From NCBI GenBank assembly GCA_964463865.1, contig CAYXDX010000075.1:1-7627 (forward strand): a DNA stretch of 7,627 nt. The letters are read 5' to 3'. The position numbers and the translations under genes are program-made. The DNA comes from Ferroglobus sp964463865 (lineage in GTDB: Archaea; Halobacteriota; Archaeoglobi; Archaeoglobales; Archaeoglobaceae). Positions 1-4,722 of this stretch are shown one piece after another (within the stretch, counting starts at the first letter, position 1; each line of letters begins with the position of its first letter). The notes beneath the pieces were generated by a model that was given only the letters and a program-made list of their open reading frames with translations, had not been told where the DNA came from and searched no databases.

Positions 1-3
1 TTC

Positions 4-11
4 ATCACCTC
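4..11 (-). promoter_or_regulatory. Shine-Dalgarno of a gene lying beyond the left edge
   Basis: Read on the minus strand, positions 11 down to 4 are GAGGTGAT, eight bases matching the complement of the archaeal 16S rRNA 3' end. The only ATG in view (5-3) overlaps this motif and is too close to be served by it, so the start codon probably lies just outside the window. With the TATA box at 43-36 this indicates a leftward, leadered gene whose product cannot be seen. Confidence 0.6.
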
Positions 12-13
12 TG

Positions 14-53
14 GGTTTTGGTGGATTGGTAGTTCTATATAAAGGTTTTGGTG
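14..53. repeat. 10-bp direct repeat flanking a TATA box (candidate operator)
   Basis: GGTTTTGGTG occurs at 14-23 and again at 44-53, exactly 30 bp apart, with the TATA box (36-43) between them. A looser copy, GGATTGGTAG, lies at 23-32. The 44-53 copy also sits within a short dyad, GTTTT-GGTG-AAAAC (45-58). Thirty base pairs is close to three helical turns, so a regulator could bind both copies on one DNA face, covering the BRE and the expected transcription start. This is a reading of pattern only; no regulator is identified. Confidence 0.45.
36..53 (-). promoter_or_regulatory. Archaeal promoter (BRE/TATA) directed leftward out of the window
   Basis: On the minus strand, CTTTATATAG at 44-35 is a near-ideal archaeal TATA box, preceded by an A-rich CCAAAACC (52-45) in the TFB-recognition (BRE) position. 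Transcription would be expected to start about 26 bases downstream, near 13-14, just before the Shine-Dalgarno at 11-4. The promoter therefore serves a gene transcribed away from the aIF2-alpha operon. A perfect direct repeat overlaps the BRE and the expected start site and may be regulatory. Confidence 0.6.
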
Positions 54-219
54 AAAACGGCTTGGAGAAAAATTATTAGGCTCAAAAATAAAAGTTAAAA
101 TTTAAAATATCAAAGAAGGTCGAATCTGGGAAGTCTGCAAGGTTGTTCGGCAGAGGTAAATCGATCGTAGCGAGGAACGTTAAAAATTTCGACTCATAAC
201 TTCCTTCCCGCGCTGGACG

Positions 220-236
220 ACTCTTCTTTGAAGAGT
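220..236. other. Small hairpin upstream of the aIF2-alpha promoter
   Basis: ACTCTTC (220-226) and GAAGAGT (230-236) are perfectly complementary and enclose a three-base TTT loop. The element ends ten bases before the aIF2-alpha TATA box. It is not followed by a long T tract on the plus strand, so it is not a convincing intrinsic terminator. It could instead be a protein-binding palindrome or part of a short RNA. Confidence 0.35.
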
Positions 237-238
237 GC

Positions 239-254
239 CAATAAGTTTAAATTT
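239..254 (+). promoter_or_regulatory. Promoter of the aIF2-alpha operon, leaderless type
   Basis: TTTAAATTT at 246-254 is a good archaeal TATA box, preceded by the A-rich CAATAAG (239-245) as a possible BRE. The box is centred about 28 bases before the ATG at 278, which puts the expected transcription start within a base or two of the start codon. No Shine-Dalgarno precedes that ATG. Together these indicate a leaderless mRNA for the first gene. Confidence 0.6.
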
Positions 255-277
255 CTGAGAAAACGAAAGCATAGGCA

Positions 278-1075
278 ATGAGTGAGAGGTTCGTGGTCAA
301 GAGGGATGGTTTCCCTTCAAAGGGAGAAATAGTCATAGGAACGGTCACGAGGGTTCTCGACTTCGGTGCTTTTGTCTCTCTTGACGAATACGAGGATAAG
401 GAGGGAATGGTTCACATCAGCGAAGTGGCGTCTGGCTGGGTTAAGGACATAAGGGACTACGTCAAGAAGGGTCAGAAAGTCGTCTGCAAGGTTCTCTCTG
501 TGGACAGGAAGAAGGGGCACATAGACCTGAGCATAAAGGACGTCACGGAGAGGCAGAGGAAGGAGAAGCTGCAGCAGTGGAAGAGCGAGATGAGGGCGTT
601 TAAGTGGCTTGAGATTGCTGGAGAGACGGCGGGAGTCAGCAAAGATGAGCTCGTGAAGATTGGCAAGAAGCTGATAAAGACTTACGATTCAATATACAAC
701 GCTTTTGAAGAAGCAGCTTACGAAGGATACGAGGTTCTCGTGCCGATAACTGGCGAGGAGCTTGCCAAAGCGATGGCAGAAATAGCGAGAGAGAACATAA
801 AACCTCCGAAGGTGAAGGTGAGGGGTTACTTCGAGCTGAAGTGCTTCAAACCTGACGGAGTGGAGAGAATAAAGCAGACTCTAATTGCTGGAAAGTCCGT
901 CGACGGCGAGGCAGAAGTCAAGATAGAGTACGTCGGGGCGCCGAGATATAGAGTTGTTGTTGAGAGCGAGGATTACAAGACTGCCGAGAGCGTTCTGAAG
1001 AAGGTCGTGGACAAGGTCGTAAAAACAATAAGGTCTCTTGGTGGAGAAGGGAAGTTCGTGAGAGAGGCGGTATGA
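278..1075 (+). CDS. eif2a: Translation initiation factor aIF2, alpha subunit
   Basis: This is the alpha subunit of the heterotrimeric archaeal initiation factor 2, which delivers initiator Met-tRNA to the small ribosomal subunit in the cytoplasm. The 265 residues match the usual family length of about 260-275. Residues about 14-88 form an S1 RNA-binding domain, with GTVTRVLDFGAFV, GMVHISE and a closing IDLSIKDV. A helical middle domain follows (about 90-170), then the alpha-beta C-terminal domain that contacts the gamma subunit. Ser48, in HISE, is the site I recall as phosphorylated in a Pyrococcus homologue. By an ungapped alignment with eIF2-alpha, the regulatory Ser51 position is occupied here by Asp57. 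The gene heads the plus operon, and its stop overlaps the nop10 start by four bases (ATGA). A TATA box about 28 bases upstream and the lack of a Shine-Dalgarno support this start on a leaderless mRNA. Confidence 0.97.
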   Translation: MSERFVVKRDGFPSKGEIVIGTVTRVLDFGAFVSLDEYEDKEGMVHISEVASGWVKDIRDYVKKGQKVVCKVLSVDRKKGHIDLSIKDVTERQRKEKLQQWKSEMRAFKWLEIAGETAGVSKDELVKIGKKLIKTYDSIYNAFEEAAYEGYEVLVPITGEELAKAMAEIARENIKPPKVKVRGYFELKCFKPDGVERIKQTLIAGKSVDGEAEVKIEYVGAPRYRVVVESEDYKTAESVLKKVVDKVVKTIRSLGGEGKFVREAV

Positions 1076-1263
1076 AGTCGCTGATAAGGAAGTGCTGTTC
1101 CTGTGGCAGATACACGCTCAAAGAGGTGTGTCCGAACTGTGGAGGAAAGACAATAATGGCATTGCCTCCGAGGTTCTCGCCAGAAGATCCTTACGGAAAG
1201 TATCGGAGAGAGTTAAGGAAAAAGATCGGGTTTTTCATAAGGAGGTGTGAGGAAGTTGATTGA
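1072..1263 (+). CDS. nop10: Ribosome biogenesis protein Nop10 (H/ACA RNP)
   Basis: Nop10 is a core protein of the H/ACA ribonucleoprotein. With Cbf5, Gar1 and L7Ae it carries out guide-directed pseudouridylation of rRNA, buttressing Cbf5. At 63 residues it has the archaeal length. A zinc ribbon is formed by C8-x2-C11 and C20-x2-C23, within the characteristic YTLKEVCPNCGG, and the family signature PPRFSPEDPYGKYRR follows at about residues 32-46, then a basic helix. An extra cysteine at position 9 sits beside the first zinc ligand. Translation is probably coupled to aIF2-alpha through the ATGA overlap at 1072-1075. The aIF2-alpha-nop10-PAC2 order is common in archaeal genomes and supports the call. 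Confidence 0.97.
   Translation: MKSLIRKCCSCGRYTLKEVCPNCGGKTIMALPPRFSPEDPYGKYRRELRKKIGFFIRRCEEVD
1241..1247 (+). promoter_or_regulatory. Shine-Dalgarno that decides the start of the PAC2 gene
   Basis: GGAGGTG at 1241-1247 is a strong match to the archaeal anti-Shine-Dalgarno. The first possible start, GTG at 1247-1249, shares its first base with this motif and cannot be served by it. The in-frame TTG at 1256-1258 is eight bases downstream, a normal distance. The site lies inside the 3' end of nop10. Confidence 0.65.
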
Positions 1264-2026
1264 AAGAGTCGACGTGAGGATTCTGAAAAAGCCAGAGGAA
1301 CTGAACCTGACGGACCCGGTAATGATAGAGGGACTTCCGGGAATAGGGCACGTGGGCAAGCTCGTCGCTGACCACCTCGTCAAAGTTCTCGACGTCGTCA
1401 AGGTCGCGGAGATATACTCCCACTATTTCCCGCCCCAGGTCATGGTCAACGAGGACGGAACGATAAGACTTCCTAAGAACGAGGTTTACGCGTATAAAGG
1501 TGAGAGAGATCTTCTGATCCTCGTAGGGGACTTTCAGAGCATAAGCAACGAGGGTCACTACGAACTCGTGAACACATACATTAAGATAGCGAAAATGTTC
1601 GGAGTGCGAAGGATCCTAACTCTCGGTGGATACGGAGTCGGCAGACTTGTCGAGGAGCCTTACGTAATAGGTGCGGCCAACAAAAAGGAGCTGATCGAAG
1701 AGCTAAGGAAGTTCGGAGTTAAAATAGAAGAAGGTGAGCCTGCGGGAGGTATAATCGGCGCTTCGGGACTTCTGCTCGGCGCGGCAATGCTCGAAGGAAT
1801 AGAAGCGGCGTGTCTCATGGGCGTCACCTCTGGCTACATGGTCGACCCGAAGAGCGCTAAAGCGGTGCTTGAAGTCCTAATGAAGATGCTCAACATAGAA
1901 GTGAGCGTCGAGGACCTCGAAGAGAGAGCCAAGGAGATGGAGAAGCTCATCGCTCAGATAAAAGAAATGCAGGAAGCTGCAGTGCAGCAGTACAGAGGAG
2001 AGGAGGACCTCAGATACTTCAGATGA
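1256..2026 (+). CDS. PAC2-family proteasome assembly chaperone (PbaA-like)
   Basis: This 256-residue protein belongs to the PAC2 family (COG2047), whose archaeal members PbaA/PbaB help assemble the 20S proteasome core. The N-terminal hallmark PVMIEGLPGIGHVGKLVADHL is clear near residues 23-43, followed by PPQVMV, the LGGYGVGR loop and the glycine-rich GGIIGASGLLLGAA segment. The last 40 or so residues form a charged helix rich in Glu, Lys and Gln, suited to a coiled coil. The chain ends in YFR, close to the hydrophobic-Tyr-X (HbYX) tail that proteasome activators and PbaA insert into 20S alpha-ring pockets. Some older annotations label COG2047 as ATP-grasp; no ATP-grasp motifs are visible. 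I chose the TTG start because of the Shine-Dalgarno at 1241-1247; GTG at 1247 would add three residues. The gene overlaps nop10 by eight bases. Confidence 0.88.
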   Translation: MIERVDVRILKKPEELNLTDPVMIEGLPGIGHVGKLVADHLVKVLDVVKVAEIYSHYFPPQVMVNEDGTIRLPKNEVYAYKGERDLLILVGDFQSISNEGHYELVNTYIKIAKMFGVRRILTLGGYGVGRLVEEPYVIGAANKKELIEELRKFGVKIEEGEPAGGIIGASGLLLGAAMLEGIEAACLMGVTSGYMVDPKSAKAVLEVLMKMLNIEVSVEDLEERAKEMEKLIAQIKEMQEAAVQQYRGEEDLRYFR

Positions 2027-2187
2027 AGTGCGGAGACTGTAAGTTTTTTATGAAAGACTTCGGAAGCGCCGGACTTTGCGCGGTTAGTTCGGAAAAGATC
2101 TGTGCGAGTAGGAGTTGCACAGGCTTACCTTTCAGGAGAGTCTTCGCGCACGAAAAAGCTTGCTCCAAGTTCGTAAAGTCGGATTAG
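2023..2187 (+). CDS. Small six-cysteine protein, probable metal or Fe-S binding
   Basis: This 54-residue open frame begins at the ATG that overlaps the PAC2 stop (ATGA, 2023-2026), the junction type seen throughout the window. It reads MKCGDCKFF at the start, GLCAV in the middle and ACSKF near the end. Six cysteines lie at 3, 6, 19, 27, 32 and 47, with His43 nearby. The spacing CxxCxFF...GxC...CxxF resembles small archaeal cysteine-rich proteins and the HiPIP-like small subunits of some glycyl-radical enzymes, which bind a 4Fe-4S cluster; that parallel is from memory and is only suggestive. There are no transmembrane or signal segments. No good Shine-Dalgarno lies close, so coupled translation is likely. 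Its TAG stop overlaps the stop of the convergent gene. Function unknown; I am fairly confident that it is a real gene. Confidence 0.72.
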   Translation: MKCGDCKFFMKDFGSAGLCAVSSEKICASRSCTGLPFRRVFAHEKACSKFVKSD

Positions 2188-2948
2188 TTTCTGAATATTT
2201 TTTCCAAAACTTCTCTCTGCCTCTTCAGAACCTTAACCTTCTGTTCGAAGTCGAGGGTGCCTATTCCGAGGTCGTCCAGCTCTACCGTTACGAGTCCGTC
2301 GTATCCGAGTTCCCGCACTTCCTTAATTAGTTCCAGAATGTCTTTGCTTCTTTCGATTTCCACGTGCCTCCCTTTCTCGTCGTATCCGCTGACGTGAAGG
2401 TTTTCCGTTCTGTCCAGCAGTTCGAGGAAGCTTTCCGGGTCTCCGTTTTTAGCCGCGTGATTCAGGTCGAGGGTGATTCCGAGGTCGAACTTACTCGAAT
2501 AGTAGTCAAGTTCTTCAGCAGTTTTGCAGAGCCTGTTTACGCCTTTTTCCGAGTTTTCGAGGAGAACTCTGACCCCTTTTATTTCGGAGTATTTTTTCGT
2601 AACTCTAAGGTATTTTTCGAGAGCTTTGTGGTCCTCTTCGACTGGCTCCCTTTCCGCGCTCCGCTTTCCAGCGTGGATTGTTACGGGCGCTTTGCACATC
2701 GACGCTATCTTTATCGAGTATAACGTCTCTCTGAGCGTTAGCTCAGCCACGGACTCGTTTGAGGATACAGGGTTCAGATCTATAACTGCGGAGTGAACGG
2801 CTTTTACGCATCCGTCGAGTTCCGATAGCAAGCTCTCGTCTTTCGTCCACCAGAAGTGCGGCGTTTCCACCCAGAACTCTACTCCGTCGTATTCTGCCAA
2901 CTCTACAGCTCTTCTGATGTCTCTCAGAGAATACTCGAAAAGAAACAT
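2184..2948 (-). CDS. AP-endonuclease 2/xylose isomerase-like TIM-barrel protein
   Basis: This is a member of the sugar phosphate isomerase/epimerase superfamily, metal-dependent TIM barrels that include endonuclease IV, xylose isomerase and several epimerases. With the ATG at 2948 it has 254 residues. Expected metal ligands are visible at the ends of barrel strands: Glu131 (VRVLLEN), Asp161/His164 (GITLDLNH), His185 (NLHVSGYD) and Glu223 (LVTVELDD), with His52 and His92 on earlier strands. The substrate cannot be told from sequence. It is last in the alaS operon, and its stop overlaps the convergent cysteine-rich gene. The start is doubtful: the open frame continues upstream as LILFST, which would complete the first barrel strand. 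A strong Shine-Dalgarno at 2978-2972 is 23 bases from the ATG but five from an in-frame CTG at 2966 and eight from an ATA at 2963. Initiation at CTG would give 260 residues. Confidence 0.85.
   Translation of the reverse strand: MFLFEYSLRDIRRAVELAEYDGVEFWVETPHFWWTKDESLLSELDGCVKAVHSAVIDLNPVSSNESVAELTLRETLYSIKIASMCKAPVTIHAGKRSAEREPVEEDHKALEKYLRVTKKYSEIKGVRVLLENSEKGVNRLCKTAEELDYYSSKFDLGITLDLNHAAKNGDPESFLELLDRTENLHVSGYDEKGRHVEIERSKDILELIKEVRELGYDGLVTVELDDLGIGTLDFEQKVKVLKRQREVLEKIFRN
2198..2203 (+). terminator. Oligo-T tract, possible terminator of the plus operon
   Basis: Six consecutive T residues lie 10-16 bases beyond the stop of the small cysteine-rich gene, inside the 3' end of the convergent gene. 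Archaeal RNA polymerase commonly terminates on U-rich tracts without a hairpin, so this is a plausible but weak terminator. On the opposite strand a T5 run (2157-2153) could serve the minus operon in the same way. Confidence 0.3.
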
Positions 2949-2962
2949 CGTGGAAAAGAGTA

Positions 2963-3982
2963 TCAGATCGACACCCCCTGCATTTTCAGGTAGATGTTTC
3001 GCCTCGAAATTAATTTTTCGTAGTAGTCGCTTCCGGTAGCAAAGACGCTCACGAGAGGGTCGCCTTTGTTGTAATTGGCACCCTTCACTGGAACGTCGCC
3101 GAAGAACGGGTTTCCGTATGGGGACATCTTTATTCTAACGTCGCAAGGTGAGAAGACTATGGCCCTCGCACCGATCCTTTTCGGTTTTGGCTCGCGTAAC
3201 CTCTCTCCGAGAACAGCCTTAACGTGCAGGTCAAAAACGTTCGAGTCGGTAGCGAGTTCGATCGAGTCGAGCGAACCTTGGAATCTTGGATTAACTTCGA
3301 GAACGTAGACTTCGTCGCCTAAAATAAAGTCGACGCCGTAACTTCCGATTAGGTCGAAGTGTTCGCCTATCGTTCTCGTTATCTCTACCATTTCTTTCAC
3401 TTTATCGCTGGTAAACGGCGTGACGTTTCCGCAGTATTTGAACTTAGATGCGAAGAAGTTCCCGTCTCCGACGAGCATCCTGTTCACACCCACCACTGCG
3501 AACTCCCTCTCCGACCTGACCGCCGACACGGAACACGGCGTGCCCTTCACGTATCTCTGGTGGACGTAACCCCTTTCGCTTTTTTCTCCGAGTTTTATCC
3601 CTTCCCCGCCGCCTCCAACTCTCGGTTTGAGTATTCCGAACTCCCCGTCTGAAAGAAGCTCTGGAAAATTTACTCCAAGTTTTTCGAGCTCTCTGTAGAA
3701 TTTGAGTTTGTCAACGAGCTCTCTTTTTATCTTGCATCCAAAGTTCTCGACGTCGAGCAATTCGTATCCGGAGGACAGGATTATCTCGGCGTCAAGAGAT
3801 TCCGACAGCTCTTTCACTCTTTTTTCGTCTTCTTTTAAATCTCCGCTTGCTTTGAACACTTTTTCGGCGTAAATTAGGAGGTCCGCGTCTGCATATTTCG
3901 TGTAGGCGAACACCTTGTATCCGGCTTTTCTTCCTGACTCGACGACGTTTCTCACGTTGCTACCAACTACAAGAAACTTCAT
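2963..3982 (-). CDS. ATP-grasp family ligase, substrate unknown
   Basis: This 339-residue protein has the ATP-grasp fold, which joins a carboxylate, activated as acyl phosphate, to an amine or other nucleophile using ATP and magnesium. An N-terminal Rossmann-like domain (MKFLVVGSNVRNVVESG) is followed by nucleotide-binding Lys119 and the glycine-rich loop GGGGEG (123-128), then HQRYVKG with Gln142. The metal-binding core comprises GVDF (216-219) and EVNPRFQGS (229-237), giving Glu229, Asn231 and Arg233. The C-terminal region (ARAIVFSPCDV... GDVP... GDPLVSVFA) looks like the COG2232/ATP-grasp_3 group of archaeal proteins, a broad set that I recall includes the methanofuran enzyme MfnD. It is neither biotin carboxylase nor a RimK-type CofF by eye. 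Its start overlaps the cofE stop by four bases, so a role in modifying a cofactor is a reasonable inference, not a demonstrated one. Confidence 0.87.
   Translation of the reverse strand: MKFLVVGSNVRNVVESGRKAGYKVFAYTKYADADLLIYAEKVFKASGDLKEDEKRVKELSESLDAEIILSSGYELLDVENFGCKIKRELVDKLKFYRELEKLGVNFPELLSDGEFGILKPRVGGGGEGIKLGEKSERGYVHQRYVKGTPCSVSAVRSEREFAVVGVNRMLVGDGNFFASKFKYCGNVTPFTSDKVKEMVEITRTIGEHFDLIGSYGVDFILGDEVYVLEVNPRFQGSLDSIELATDSNVFDLHVKAVLGERLREPKPKRIGARAIVFSPCDVRIKMSPYGNPFFGDVPVKGANYNKGDPLVSVFATGSDYYEKLISRRNIYLKMQGVSI
2972..2978 (-). promoter_or_regulatory. Shine-Dalgarno positioned for a non-AUG start of the TIM-barrel gene
   Basis: On the minus strand, 2978-2972 reads GGGGGTG, a strong pairing partner for the 16S 3' end when one G-U pair is allowed. 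It lies inside the end of the ATP-grasp gene. It is five bases from an in-frame CTG (2966-2964), eight from ATA (2963-2961) and 23 from the first ATG (2948-2946), so its placement favours initiation upstream of that ATG. Confidence 0.5.
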
Positions 3983-4722
3983 TTTCCTTTCAGCTTCCTG
4001 ACTATTACGTCTTCGTCTTCTTCTCTGTATATGTCTGCCATGCTTCCTTCCCCGAGGAGGTTGAGACCTCTGAAGACAACGGCTGGCGTTTTTCCGTCAC
4101 CTTCACCCATTAAGAGGTTCGCGAAAGCGGAAATTTCGTCTGCAACGCACTCGACCGTTACCTCTAACGGTTTACCGTAAATGTCCGTTTTTCCTCTCCA
4201 GTCGAGCATGCTCACGACACCGGAAATTCCTATTGCGAACCCCACGACTCCTCTTCTGAAGCACCTTCCGTTGGTGTCCGTGATTATCACTCCTACGTCT
4301 TTTCCGGTTAGCTCTTTTATCCTTTCTCTGAGCCTTTTAGCACTCTTATCGGGGTCTTCTGGTGGGAGAAGCACGTATCCGCTCTTCACGTTACTCTGGT
4401 CTATCCCCGCGTTAACGCAGATGTTCCCGAACTTCGCCCTCACGAGGAGGAAGGGGTAGTCTATGAGTATTTCGGAGCTCTCCTCGATAACCGCCTGAAC
4501 GAACCTCGGATCTTTTCCAATCTTTTTCGCTATCTCTTTTGCTTTATCGCTCGGCACGTAATCGTCCAACTTCTTGATTCTGCCTTCCGCCTTGGAGACT
4601 ATCGTGGAGCACACGGCGAGAATGTCTCCGTGTTTGAATTCGAAGAGATCTGTCAGTATTTTACCCAGGTCGTCTCCTTCTCTTATCTCCGGGATTCCCT
4701 TTATCACGTGGACTTCTATCAT
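3979..4722 (-). CDS. cofE: Coenzyme F420-0:L-glutamate ligase CofE
   Basis: CofE adds L-glutamate residues to F420-0 by GTP-dependent gamma-linkage, giving F420-1 and F420-2, the hydride carrier of methanogens and Archaeoglobales. The 247 residues fit the archaeal single-domain enzyme, not the longer actinobacterial FbiB fusion. Recognisable elements are the N-terminal GIPEIREGDDL, STIVSKAEGR (39-48), NAGIDQSN (104-111), the signature ITDTNGRCFRRG (147-158) leading into GFAIGISGVVSMLDWRGK, and LLMGEGDGKTP (203-213). Asp108, Asp149 and Glu207 are the likely divalent-metal ligands. The gene lies between alaS and the ATP-grasp gene with ATGA overlaps on both sides, so the three are almost certainly co-transcribed and translationally coupled. 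No separate promoter is visible. From memory, A. fulgidus also has cofE beside alaS. Confidence 0.95.
   Translation of the reverse strand: MIEVHVIKGIPEIREGDDLGKILTDLFEFKHGDILAVCSTIVSKAEGRIKKLDDYVPSDKAKEIAKKIGKDPRFVQAVIEESSEILIDYPFLLVRAKFGNICVNAGIDQSNVKSGYVLLPPEDPDKSAKRLRERIKELTGKDVGVIITDTNGRCFRRGVVGFAIGISGVVSMLDWRGKTDIYGKPLEVTVECVADEISAFANLLMGEGDGKTPAVVFRGLNLLGEGSMADIYREEDEDVIVRKLKGK

Noticed and set aside
118..130. T-arm-like GGTCGAATCTGGG suggesting a tRNA
   Set aside because: The expected tRNA body upstream (81-117) is AT-rich with no acceptor, D or anticodon stems, and the T-loop motif is imperfect.
1256..2026. ATP-grasp label sometimes attached to COG2047 proteins
   Set aside because: No ATP-grasp lysine, glycine loop or E-x-N metal motif is present, whereas the PAC2 signature is clear.
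2153..2157. T5 run on the minus strand as terminator of the alaS operon
   Set aside because: Five Ts inside a coding region is close to background; mentioned with the plus-strand tract but not called separately.
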